From the NCBI GenBank assembly GCA_964502775.1, contig CAZCYE010000088.1, forward strand, positions 1-5,823: a stretch of 5,823 nt of DNA. The letters run 5' to 3'. The position numbers and the translations under genes were made by a program. Within the stretch, counting starts at the first letter, position 1, and each line of letters starts with the position of its first letter. The notes under the pieces were generated by a model. The model saw only the letters and a list, made by a program, of their open reading frames with translations. It had not been told where the DNA came from and made no database searches. Shown here one piece after another: positions 1 to 5,378 of the stretch. The stretch comes from CAZCYE01 sp964502775. GTDB taxonomy: Bacteria > Actinomycetota > Acidimicrobiia > IMCC26256 > PALSA-555.

Positions 1-1
1 T

Positions 2-1699
2 GCGTACATCCGCGAGCCCTTCTTCGGGCCCGACCCGCGGCTGCGCCAGCTCGTGGCCCATCTCTCCGACGAGGATCTCCAACGCCTGCCCCGCGGCGGG
101 CACGACTACCGCAAGCTCTACTCGGCGTATCGCCTCGCGGTGGAGCACAAGGGCAGCCCCACCGTGATCCTGGCCAAGACCATCAAGGGTTGGGCGCTGG
201 GCGAGGCCCTCGAAGCCCGCAACGCCACGCACCAGATCAAGAAGCTCGACGTGGGCGCGCTCAAGAAGTTCCGGGACCGGCTCCAGCTGCCGATCGCCGA
301 CGCCGACCTCGAGGACGGCGACCCGCCCTATTACCACTTCGGCACCGGATCGCCCGAGTACGAGTACCTCATGGCCTGCCGGCGCACGCTCGATGGCCCG
401 CTCCCCGAGCGCGTGGTGCGCAAGAAGGCGATCACCCTGCCGGGCGACGATACCTACGCCGAATTCCTCACCGGCTCCGGCGAGAACTTGAAGGCGTCCA
501 CCACCGCTGCGTTCGCGCGCCTGCTGCGCAACCTGTTGCGCGACCCGGGGCTGGGGCGCCGAGTGGTGCCGATCATCCCCGACGAGGCCCGCACCTTCGG
601 GCTCGACTCGCTGTTCCGCGAGGTGAAGATCTACGCGCCGTTCGGTCAGGCCTACGAGCCGGTCGACGCCGCGCTGTTGCTCTCGTACCAGGAATCGAGC
701 GACGGGCGCATCCTCGAGGAGGGCATCACCGAGGCCGGGTCGATGGCGAGCTTCACCGCGGCCGGCACCGCGTACGCATCATGGGGCGAGCCCATGATCC
801 CGTTCTTCATCTTCTATTCGATGTTCGGGTTCCAGCGCGTCGGCGACCTCATCTGGAGCTTCGGCGACCAACGCGGCCGCGGGTTCCTGTGTGGCGCCAC
901 CGCGGGGCGCACCACGCTCACCGGTGAGGGCCTCCAGCACTGCGACGGCCAGAGCCTGTTGTACGCGAGTGCGTACCCGGGATGTCGGGCGTACGACCCG
1001 GCATTCGCGTACGAGGTCGCGTTGATCGTGCGCGACGGGATGGAGCGCATGTACGGCGCCGAGCCCGAGGATTGCTACTACTACCTCACGCTCTACAACG
1101 AGACGTACTCGATGCCGGCCATGCCCCCCGATGCCGACGGTGTGAGCGTGGCCGAGGGTGTGGTGCGCGGCCTGTACCGGTTCCGGACCGCGCCCGAGGC
1201 CAAGCACCGGGCCCAGATCCTGGCCAGCGGCACCGCGATGCTGGCGGCGATGGACGCCCAGGCGATGCTCGCCGAGGAGCACAACGTGGCTGCCGACCTG
1301 TGGAGCGCCCCGAGCTACAAGCTCTTGCGTGAGGACGCGCTCGAGGTGGAACGCTGGAACCGGCTGCACCCCACCGACGCGCCCCGCGTGCCGTACGTGA
1401 GTGAGTGTCTCGGCGACGCGGAAGGTCCCATCGTGGCCGTCACCGACTACATGAAGGCCGTCCCCGACCAGATCGGGCGCTTCGTGGACGGGCCGTTCAT
1501 CCCGCTCGGCACCGACGGCTACGGCTTCTCCGACACCCGGGTGGCGCTACGGCGCCACTTCGAGGTGGACGCGCCCAACATCGTGGTGGCGGTCCTCGAG
1601 GGCCTCGCGCGCCAAGGCGACGTCAAGAAGGAGAAGGTGGCCGAGGCGATCCGCCGCTACGACCTCGACACCGACCGTCCCGACCCGCGTACCGCCTGA
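2..1699 (+). CDS. aceE: Pyruvate dehydrogenase E1 component, homodimeric type (5'-truncated by window edge)
   Basis: This is the C-terminal 565 residues of the thiamine-diphosphate-dependent E1 subunit, which decarboxylates pyruvate and acetylates the lipoyl groups of E2 in the cytoplasmic pyruvate dehydrogenase complex. The frame is open to the left edge (AYIREPFFGPDPRLRQL precedes the first GTG at 53), so 53 is not the real start. E. coli AceE has about 887 residues, so roughly a third is missing, including the GDG cofactor motif. Visible family blocks are RGGHD; TVILAKTIKGW; the active-site loop NATHQIKK (His at visible residue 77); VPIIPDEARTFG; LEEGITEAG; MIPFFIFYSMFGFQR; GRTTLTGEGLQH; PRVPYVSE; and LGTDGYGFSDTR. 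The end RRYDLDTDRPDPRTA matches the usual family terminus. One deviation is DGQS where the E. coli and mycobacterial proteins, as I recall them, have DGHS. The gene converges on the acidic protein gene 34 bases downstream. Identity is near certain. Confidence 0.97.
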   Translation, partial: AYIREPFFGPDPRLRQLVAHLSDEDLQRLPRGGHDYRKLYSAYRLAVEHKGSPTVILAKTIKGWALGEALEARNATHQIKKLDVGALKKFRDRLQLPIADADLEDGDPPYYHFGTGSPEYEYLMACRRTLDGPLPERVVRKKAITLPGDDTYAEFLTGSGENLKASTTAAFARLLRNLLRDPGLGRRVVPIIPDEARTFGLDSLFREVKIYAPFGQAYEPVDAALLLSYQESSDGRILEEGITEAGSMASFTAAGTAYASWGEPMIPFFIFYSMFGFQRVGDLIWSFGDQRGRGFLCGATAGRTTLTGEGLQHCDGQSLLYASAYPGCRAYDPAFAYEVALIVRDGMERMYGAEPEDCYYYLTLYNETYSMPAMPPDADGVSVAEGVVRGLYRFRTAPEAKHRAQILASGTAMLAAMDAQAMLAEEHNVAADLWSAPSYKLLREDALEVERWNRLHPTDAPRVPYVSECLGDAEGPIVAVTDYMKAVPDQIGRFVDGPFIPLGTDGYGFSDTRVALRRHFEVDAPNIVVAVLEGLARQGDVKKEKVAEAIRRYDLDTDRPDPRTA

Positions 1700-1719
1700 C
1701 GCTCGAGTTCGCGTTCGGC

Positions 1720-1743
1720 GGCGTCTCAGCCGGCTACGACGCC
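1720..1743. terminator. Possible hairpin between convergent genes
   Basis: GGCGTC (1720-1725) pairs with GACGCC (1738-1743) around a 12-base loop that itself contains the palindrome AGCCGGCT. It lies just past the aceE stop and overlaps the last codons of the convergent acidic-protein gene, where a bidirectional terminator would be expected. There is no T-tract on either side, so this is a weak call. Confidence 0.25.
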
Positions 1744-1970
1744 TGACGCCCGCCTTCGTCGATCACGAGCGGGTCGTCCTCGTCCCAGTCCGGGGCGCGG
1801 TCCTCGTCGTCCTCGAGCCAGGTGTCGGCGTTCTTAGTGTCGGCGTCCTTGGTGTCGTCGTCGGCCGCGTCAGCGAGCGTGCCTTCACCCTCGGAGAACA
1901 ACCCGTCGTCGAAGCCCTGCTTGAGCTCGCGCGCTTCGCGGAAGCGCCGAGCGCGTCCCTTTCTGGGCAC
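1734..1970 (-). CDS. Small acidic hypothetical protein
   Basis: The reading frame gives 78 residues from a GTG at 1970. The N-terminal 20 residues are basic (PRKGRARRFREARELKQ) and lead into GFDDGLFSEGEG. The C-terminal half is strongly acidic, with the near-repeat DTKDA-DTKNA-DT followed by WLEDDEDRAPDWDEDDPLVIDEG. I do not recognise a named family. The basic head and acidic, probably disordered tail suggest a small binding or accessory protein, but no function can be assigned. The GTG was chosen because the basic-to-acidic architecture begins there and GAGAGG lies 10 bases upstream. The frame stays open to an ATG at 2099, but the extra residues look like translated non-coding DNA. The gene converges with aceE. 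The biased composition looks like selection on protein, not an antisense shadow, but it could still be spurious. Confidence 0.5.
   Translation of the reverse strand: MPRKGRARRFREARELKQGFDDGLFSEGEGTLADAADDDTKDADTKNADTWLEDDEDRAPDWDEDDPLVIDEGGRQAS
1821..1865. repeat. Three degenerate 15-bp tandem units in the acidic-protein gene
   Basis: Units at 1821-1835 (GGTGTCGGCGTTCTT), 1836-1850 (AGTGTCGGCGTCCTT) and 1851-1865 (GGTGTCGTCGTCGGC) repeat in phase with codons. On the - strand they encode the Asp-Thr-Lys-Asn/Asp-Ala pentapeptides. The first two units differ at 2 of 15 bases; the third is more diverged. The in-frame length of 15 keeps the frame open if copy number changes. Confidence 0.6.
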
Positions 1971-2030
1971 CTCACACCTACCTCTCGAACCGACGCTTGG
2001 GAACATCCGTCCCGGGAGCGGTGCTCGTTG

Positions 2031-2049
2031 CGCCCAGCCCGTCTGGGCG
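2031..2049. terminator. Possible hairpin downstream of the methyltransferase gene
   Basis: CGCCCAG (2031-2037) and CTGGGCG (2043-2049) form a perfect 7-bp stem around a 5-base loop, in the 190-base gap 1971-2160 between two - strand genes. It lies about 110 bases beyond the methyltransferase stop. There is no T-run, so it could be a factor-independent hairpin of the high-GC type or chance. I see nothing else convincing in this gap. Confidence 0.3.
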
Positions 2050-2160
2050 GCCTCACCGGTCGGATCGTCGGACAGTCCCCATTCTCCCACGCGGAGCACC
2101 GTCCCGCCGGTCGATCTCGGGCCGGGGCCGCCCTGCCAGGGTCATGGGGGGCGCCGGGCC

Positions 2161-2799
2161 TCAGGGCTGCTCGTCGCCGCCTCCGGCTCGGCGGAAGGCA
2201 CCGTAGAGGAACTCCTGGTCCACGCCGGCCGGCGTGGTGTGGGTCTCGGTGGCGAAGGTGACGGGCTCGAAGCTCGGACCGAGGGCGAGCGCCAGCTCCG
2301 GGGCCCCGTAGCGGCGTACGGGTAGGCCGCTACAACGCTCGGGGCCGTCAGGGCTGAAGGTGGCGATCACCACGAGGCCGTCGGGCTCCACGGCCCGGCG
2401 GAGCTGGGCGACATAGGCCTGCTGGTCGGTGGGGCCGACGAGGAAGTGGAACACCGCCCGGTCGTGCCAGACCCGGTAGCGACGGGGGAGGCGAGCGTCG
2501 GCCACGTCGGCGTGGATGAAGGAGACATCGGTGGAGCGGGCGCCGAGGCGCTGACGGGCGCGCTCGAGCGCCTCCGCGGCGATGTCGAGCACGGTGAGGT
2601 CTCGGTAGCCCGCATCGAGCAGGTCGTCGACGAGGCGGGACGCGCCGCCGCCCACATCGATCACCGCCGCGTCGTGGTCAGACGCGTACTCGGTGATGAG
2701 CGCGAGGGAGCGGGTGGGGTGGGCCTGGTACCAGCTCAGCTGGTCGTCCTGCGCCGAGCGCCACACCTCGCTCCAGTGCTGGGCCGTGTCGACACTCAT
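2161..2799 (-). CDS. Class I SAM-dependent methyltransferase
   Basis: The 212-residue protein has a Rossmann-type SAM fold. Motif I is VIDVGGGASRLVDDLL (residues 46-61). The acidic residue that usually binds the SAM ribose is Asp72 in LTVLDIA. HADVAD (96-101) follows at the motif III position. The block WHDRAVFHFL (111-120) and the later ERCSGLPVRRY are typical of small bacterial methyltransferases that begin with an HW-x-x-VW helix and a WYQAHP segment (HWSEVW and SWYQAHP at 8-13 and 22-28). The acceptor substrate cannot be read from sequence. The ATG at 2799 fits the family N-terminus. The frame extends upstream to 2901, but that extension would run through the divergent promoter and into the neighbouring gene. 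TACGGT ends six bases before the ATG, suggesting a leaderless transcript. The gene is divergent from the oxidase-like gene at 2875. Confidence 0.9.
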   Translation of the reverse strand: MSVDTAQHWSEVWRSAQDDQLSWYQAHPTRSLALITEYASDHDAAVIDVGGGASRLVDDLLDAGYRDLTVLDIAAEALERARQRLGARSTDVSFIHADVADARLPRRYRVWHDRAVFHFLVGPTDQQAYVAQLRRAVEPDGLVVIATFSPDGPERCSGLPVRRYGAPELALALGPSFEPVTFATETHTTPAGVDQEFLYGAFRRAGGGDEQP

Positions 2800-2805
2800 G
2801 CGCCC

Positions 2806-2811
2806 ACCGTA
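2806..2811 (-). promoter_or_regulatory. -10 element of the methyltransferase gene (leaderless type)
   Basis: On the - strand TACGGT is followed by six bases (GGGCGC) and the ATG at 2799. TANNNT at this distance puts transcription start at or next to the A of ATG, the usual actinobacterial leaderless arrangement. There is no recognisable -35; a 17-base spacer would put it on the palindrome at 2825-2834. Confidence 0.5.
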
Positions 2812-2824
2812 CGGTCTCCACCGC

Positions 2825-2834
2825 CCGTCGACGG
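2825..2834. promoter_or_regulatory. 10-bp palindrome in the divergent promoter region (candidate operator)
   Basis: CCGTCGACGG is a perfect palindrome, with further symmetric CC (2821-2822) and GG (2837-2838) outside it. It lies between the two divergent -10 hexamers. A shared regulator site is possible; chance in GC-rich DNA is also plausible. Confidence 0.3.
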
Positions 2835-2862
2835 CGGGCTGATCACGCGAGTTGGTGGGGCC

Positions 2863-2868
2863 TAGCCT
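2863..2868 (+). promoter_or_regulatory. -10 element of the oxidase-like gene (leaderless type)
   Basis: TAGCCT is followed by six bases (CGGGCG) and the ATG at 2875, the same geometry as the divergent methyltransferase promoter. No Shine-Dalgarno sequence precedes the ATG, which supports leaderless translation. No clear -35 is visible. Confidence 0.5.
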
Positions 2869-2874
2869 CGGGCG

Positions 2875-3372
2875 ATGCCACCCGAGGCCTCCCGCCCGCA
2901 CATGCCCGGGTATGGCATCGCCGGACCCGAGGACAGCAGTGGCCTGTTGCCGTGGTCATGGGCCGAGGAGCGTCTCACCGTCTCGCACGACTATTGGGTC
3001 AGCACCATCCGGCCCGACGGGCGGCCTCACGTCATGCCGGTGTGGGGCATCTGGATGGGCGACGCGCTGTGGTTCGGCTCGGGACGCCAGTCACGCAAGG
3101 TGCGGAACCTCGAGCGTGATCCCCGCTGCGCCATCGCCACCGACAACGCGCTCCAGCCGGTCGTGCTGGAGGGCGTGGCCGAGACGATGACCGAGCGGCC
3201 CTCGCTCGAGGCCTTCGTGGCCGCGTGCAACGCCAAGTACGAGTCCGCGGACATGACGGTCGAGTTCATGGACCCCGCGGCCAACGCGTGCCTGCGAGTG
3301 CGCCCGGTCACGGTGTTCGCCCTCAGCGAGGACGACTTCCTCCGCACCCCCACCCGCTGGCGCTGGGAGTAG
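2875..3372 (+). CDS. Pyridoxamine 5'-phosphate oxidase-like (FMN/F420-binding split-barrel) protein
   Basis: The 165-residue protein has the split beta-barrel pattern of the PNPOx-like superfamily. YWVSTIRPDGRPHVMPVWGIW (residues 40-60) corresponds to the first barrel strands, with the polar DGRPH turn before the second strand. ALWFGSGRQSRKVRNLERDPRCAIAT (64-89) corresponds to the cofactor-phosphate-binding strand and helix, followed by VVLEGVAE (96-103). Relatives bind FMN or deazaflavin F420 and include many actinobacterial reductases of unknown substrate; true PdxH enzymes are longer and need extra C-terminal residues. I would not call this the vitamin B6 enzyme. FMN versus F420 cannot be decided, though the actinobacterial context leaves F420 open. 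The ATG at 2875 follows a -10 hexamer directly. The Trp-rich end TRWRWE is complete. There is no evident operon partner. Confidence 0.87.
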   Translation: MPPEASRPHMPGYGIAGPEDSSGLLPWSWAEERLTVSHDYWVSTIRPDGRPHVMPVWGIWMGDALWFGSGRQSRKVRNLERDPRCAIATDNALQPVVLEGVAETMTERPSLEAFVAACNAKYESADMTVEFMDPAANACLRVRPVTVFALSEDDFLRTPTRWRWE

Positions 3373-3378
3373 CTCGGC

Positions 3379-3403
3379 CCACACCGCAGATCCAGGCCTG
3401 TGG
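3379..3403 (+). terminator. Weak inverted repeat after the oxidase-like gene
   Basis: CCACA (3379-3383) and TGTGG (3399-3403) flank 15 bases, starting seven bases after the stop codon. The stem is short, the loop long, and there is no T-run. It is recorded because it is the only symmetric element in the 98-base gap before the recombinase gene. Confidence 0.15.
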
Positions 3404-3470
3404 TCGCTCCTGATCGGCCTCTCCTGTCGGTGTCCCAGAACGCGCGGCGCAGGAGTGTGTCGGAAGGGCC

Positions 3471-4451
3471 GTGAACAGCGAGCCGAATCCGGCCGGTGAC
3501 ACGGTCACGTTCGGCGAGCTTCTCGACGAGTGGATGACGTTCAAGGAAGCCGACCGGTCACCCACCACCATCAGCCGGTACCGCATCGCGATCCGGCTGC
3601 ATCTCACGCCTGCGCTGGGCCAGGTGCCGATCTCGCAGCTGACGCCCAAGGCGTTCGACGACCTGTACCGAGCCCAGCTCGAGCGGCTGTCGCCGGCGAC
3701 CGTGCTGAAGCACCACCTCATCGCTCGCGCCGCGCTCGACAAGGCCGTGCGCTGGGGCTGGCTCGAGCGCAACCCGGCCGATCGAGCCGAGGCGCCCCGG
3801 GCCCGGCGGCGCCCGATGCGACCGCCGAGCGGCGAGGAGGTGGCTCGGCTCCTTGCGCTCGCCGAAGTAGTCGACCTCACCTTCGCAGTCGTGCTCCGCG
3901 TCGGGGCGGCCACCGGCGCTCGCCGCGGGGAGCTGTGCGCCCTTCGCTGGACCGACGTCGACCTGGAGGCCAAGACGCTCACCATCGAGCGTGGCATCGT
4001 CATGGTGAAGCGGGGAGTGGCCGAGCGCCCGACCAAGACCCACAACCGCCGGAAGGTCGCGCTCGACGACGGTACCGTCGCCGCCCTCGAGTCGCATCGT
4101 GAGCGCACGCGGATGGCAGCCCAGGAGCACGGCGTCGAGCTGGCCGCGGACGCCTTCGTGTTCTCGCGCCGGCCCGGGGGCACGCATCCGATCCGGCCCG
4201 ACAACTGCACCACCACGTTCGAGCGCCTGCGCAACCGCGCCGGTCTGAGCGGTTTCAGCTTCAAGGACGCGACCCGTCACCTCGCGGCGACTCGTCTCAT
4301 CGGGGCCGGTGTGGACGTGCGGACGGTGGCCGGCCGCCTCGGCCACGCCCGGGCGAGCACCACGCTCGACGTCTACGCCCACTTCCTCCCGGCCCGGGAC
4401 CGCGAGGCGGCCGAGATCCTGGGCGCGCTGCTCGACCGCCCTATTTCGTAA
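3471..4451 (+). CDS. Tyrosine recombinase / phage-type integrase
   Basis: The 326-residue site-specific recombinase has the usual two parts. An N-terminal SAM-like core-binding domain (about residues 12-102: TFGELLDEW, TTISRYR, ALGQVPISQLTP, RNPAD) is followed by a catalytic domain (about 120-310). Visible active-site residues are Arg151 (TGARRGEL), Lys189 (PTKTHNRR), Arg269 (DATRH), His292 (RLGHA) and the nucleophile Tyr302 (DVYAHF). The position usually His (or Lys) three residues before the second Arg is Asp266, which is unusual. GTG 3471 is the first start after the in-frame TGA at 3411. A purine-rich GGAAGGG lies very close (3462-3468) and AGGAG farther up (3451-3455). The length is full and there is no frameshift. 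The target and directionality partner are not visible: no excisionase gene is present. It may integrate or excise the local toxin-antitoxin-bearing module, or be a remnant. Confidence 0.93.
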   Translation: MNSEPNPAGDTVTFGELLDEWMTFKEADRSPTTISRYRIAIRLHLTPALGQVPISQLTPKAFDDLYRAQLERLSPATVLKHHLIARAALDKAVRWGWLERNPADRAEAPRARRRPMRPPSGEEVARLLALAEVVDLTFAVVLRVGAATGARRGELCALRWTDVDLEAKTLTIERGIVMVKRGVAERPTKTHNRRKVALDDGTVAALESHRERTRMAAQEHGVELAADAFVFSRRPGGTHPIRPDNCTTTFERLRNRAGLSGFSFKDATRHLAATRLIGAGVDVRTVAGRLGHARASTTLDVYAHFLPARDREAAEILGALLDRPIS

Positions 4452-4462
4452 TACGATAGGAG
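4440..4462 (+). promoter_or_regulatory. Promoter, overlapping operator-like inverted repeats and RBS of the first toxin-antitoxin pair
   Basis: The -10 candidate TACGAT (4452-4457) abuts the recombinase stop (TAA 4449-4451). It is embedded in two overlapping symmetric elements: TCGTA-A-TACGA (4446-4456), and CCTAT (4440-4444) with ATAGG (4456-4460) 11 bases apart. AGGAG (4458-4462) is the ribosome-binding site for the GTG at 4467. A -35 is not clear. Symmetry over the -10 fits autorepression by the downstream ribbon-helix-helix protein (inference). Confidence 0.5.
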
Positions 4463-4466
4463 CCAT

Positions 4467-4718
4467 GTGCAGATCCGCGACTCGGCACGCAGGCACGGCC
4501 GGGCTGACCAGGACATTCGCCATGCTGTTGAACATGCGCTCGCACGCGAGGAGCTCGACGAGCACCGAGTGCTGTGGCTCGGCCCGGACCGCGCGGGCAA
4601 CCTGCTCGAGATCGTCATCCTCTACACCGATCAGCGGGAGATCGTGATTCACGCAATGAAGATGCGCCCCGACTACCAGGGCCTTCTTGCGATGAGGCTT
4701 GGAGGGACCGAGGGATGA
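4467..4718 (+). CDS. Putative toxin of a type II-like toxin-antitoxin pair
   Basis: The 83-residue protein contains SARRHGRADQDIRHAVEHAL (6-25), LGPDRAGNLLEIVIL (38-52) and VIHAMKMRPDYQGLL (60-74). I recall proteins with this pattern (HG-x-x-x-x-D-I-x-H-A, GPDRAGN-L-LE, HA-x-x-x-RP) from actinobacterial genomes, next to ribbon-helix-helix antitoxins. The helix, beta strands and C-terminal HA-x-x-x-RP region are broadly reminiscent of BrnT/RelE-fold toxins, but I would not assign it to BrnT. Its activity, perhaps an RNase, is inference. GTG 4467 is preceded by AGGAG four bases upstream; the ATG at 4465 is in another frame. The stop overlaps the antitoxin ATG (ATGA), indicating coupled translation. 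The gene begins 15 bases after the recombinase, with its own promoter-like sequence. Confidence 0.72.
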   Translation: MQIRDSARRHGRADQDIRHAVEHALAREELDEHRVLWLGPDRAGNLLEIVILYTDQREIVIHAMKMRPDYQGLLAMRLGGTEG

Positions 4719-5017
4719 CACGGCGGAAGCACAAAGACGCGGACAAGGTCGTTGGCACTGTGGGCGGCAAGCCGGTGACGGAGGCTGATATCGACGCGAT
4801 GGTTCGGGAGGCCGAGGCCGGCTACGACGTCGCCGAGCTCCTCCGTCGACGACGTGGTCGACCCCCGATGGGCTCGGGTCCGGCTGAGGTGGTGCCCGTT
4901 CGGCTCGATCCCGAGCTTCGGGAGGCAGTCGAAGCGCGCGCGGCCAAGGACGACATGACCACCAGCGACGTGATCCGCCGCGCCTTGCGGCGATACCTGG
5001 GCGCCGGGGCTCGGTGA
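4715..5017 (+). CDS. Ribbon-helix-helix (CopG-like) antitoxin
   Basis: The 100-residue protein has its DNA-binding motif at the C-terminus. VVPVRLDPELREAVEARA (59-76) is a beta strand and first helix; TTSDVIRRALRRYL (82-95) is the turn and second helix of a ribbon-helix-helix. The N-terminal half (KVVGTVGGKPVTEADIDAMVREAEAGYDVAELL in outline) and the linker RRGRPPMGSGPAE are what I recall in antitoxins paired with this toxin type; this half probably binds and neutralises the toxin. By family logic the dimer represses its own operon, probably at the inverted repeats around 4440-4460. ATG 4715 overlaps the toxin TGA by four bases, and GGAGGG (4701-4706) is a good ribosome-binding site eight bases before it. 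Regulator class is certain; the antitoxin role rests on context. Confidence 0.82.
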   Translation: MTRRKHKDADKVVGTVGGKPVTEADIDAMVREAEAGYDVAELLRRRRGRPPMGSGPAEVVPVRLDPELREAVEARAAKDDMTTSDVIRRALRRYLGAGAR

Positions 5018-5060
5018 GGCGGAGGTCGGTCCCGGATTGCCGCGGTTGGAATTCCCCTGG

Positions 5061-5105
5061 ACCGGACCCGATTTCTGGTCTTGTCTACCGGACCGTACTT
5101 CTGAT
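5061..5105 (+). repeat. Two direct copies of a 19-bp element upstream of the second toxin-antitoxin pair (candidate operators)
   Basis: Copy 1 at 5061-5079 (ACCGGACCCGATTTCTGGT) and copy 2 at 5087-5105 (ACCGGACCGTACTTCTGAT) match at 15 of 19 positions, with starts 26 bases apart. The -35-like hexamer lies between them. Copy 2 runs into the -10 and contains most of an inverted repeat, ACCGTA (5092-5097) with TACGGT (5105-5110). This fits repeated binding of a toxin-antitoxin repressor complex. Confidence 0.55.
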
Positions 5106-5110
5106 ACGGT
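5081..5110 (+). promoter_or_regulatory. Promoter of the second toxin-antitoxin pair
   Basis: TTGTCT (5081-5086) and TACGGT (5105-5110) are separated by 18 bases and resemble -35 and -10 hexamers of the housekeeping sigma factor. The -10 ends seven bases before the GTG at 5118, so the transcript may be leaderless; no Shine-Dalgarno is evident. The -10 is one arm of a 6-bp inverted repeat with a 7-base spacer, so repressor binding there would block polymerase. Confidence 0.6.
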
Positions 5111-5117
5111 TCTAGGT

Positions 5118-5378
5118 GTGGCCGAGTACCGTGTCGAGGTCGAGCCGAGCGTCCTTCGGGCCATGCGCCGCCTTTCCCTCGCGGACCAGCAGCGCATCGC
5201 CCAGCGCATCCGGCAGCTCGCCAGTGACCCACGGCCCGCCGCAACCGTGAAGCTCACGGGCATGGTCGACGCCTACCGGCTCCGGCAAGGTAACTACCGG
5301 GTCGTTTACACCATCGATGACCAGCAGGCGATCGTCACCATCACGCGAGTTGCGCACCGAAGGGAGGCATACCGATGA
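5118..5378 (+). CDS. RelE/ParE-family toxin
   Basis: The 86-residue protein has the compact RelE/ParE fold signature: an N-terminal strand YRVEVEPSVLRAMRRL (4-19), a helical hairpin DQQRIAQRIRQLASDPRP (23-40), then the beta sheet VKLTGMVDAYRLRQGNYRVVYTID (44-67) and TITRVAHRREAYR (74-86). Basic residues where RelE-type mRNA interferases place catalytic side chains are Lys45, Arg54, Arg56, Arg61, His80, Arg81 and Tyr85. The conserved R-x-G-x-YR-VVY and HRRE-x-YR blocks look intact, so an active ribosome-dependent RNase is likely; a gyrase-targeting ParE activity cannot be excluded. GTG 5118 is chosen because the family N-terminus begins there and a -10 hexamer lies just upstream. A longer frame from 5037 would translate the promoter. 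The gene precedes its antitoxin, the reverse of the classic relBE order. Confidence 0.9.
   Translation: MAEYRVEVEPSVLRAMRRLSLADQQRIAQRIRQLASDPRPAATVKLTGMVDAYRLRQGNYRVVYTIDDQQAIVTITRVAHRREAYR

Noticed and set aside
779..1369. A 196-codon - strand open frame inside aceE
   Set aside because: It lies fully within conserved aceE sequence and has low-complexity Arg/Val/His-rich composition typical of an antisense shadow.
1971..2099. N-terminal extension of the acidic protein to the ATG at 2099
   Set aside because: The added residues lack any pattern and break the clean basic-to-acidic layout, and a plausible ribosome-binding site stands before the GTG at 1970.
1822..2325. A 167-codon + strand open frame over the acidic gene and the methyltransferase 3' end
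   Set aside because: It is rich in Ser and Pro with no recognisable motif, and it overlaps better-supported - strand genes at both ends.
2800..2901. Upstream extension of the methyltransferase to a start at 2901
   Set aside because: It would translate the divergent promoter region and overlap the oxidase-like gene. The family N-terminus (HW-x-x-VW) begins just after the ATG at 2799.
3373..3470. Possible left attachment site or tRNA fragment before the recombinase
   Set aside because: No segment matches the tRNA-Val 3' end, and no clear direct repeat is shared with 5627-5749 by eye.
4465..4467. ATG at 4465 as the start of the first toxin
   Set aside because: It is out of frame with the conserved protein; the GTG at 4467 gives the family-like sequence and the ATGA overlap with the antitoxin.
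3558..4721. A 387-codon open frame on the - strand opposite the recombinase
   Set aside because: It is antisense to a recombinase with recognisable catalytic motifs, and also covers the first toxin gene. It shows no domain logic and is the kind of long open frame that high-GC coding DNA produces on the opposite strand.
5048..5055. Palindrome GGAATTCC upstream of the second toxin module
   Set aside because: An isolated 8-bp palindrome with no second copy and no promoter overlap is not enough to call a site.
5037..5117. Longer N-terminus for the RelE-type toxin starting at 5037
   Set aside because: The added residues do not resemble the family, and the DNA contains the promoter hexamers and repeated operator-like elements.
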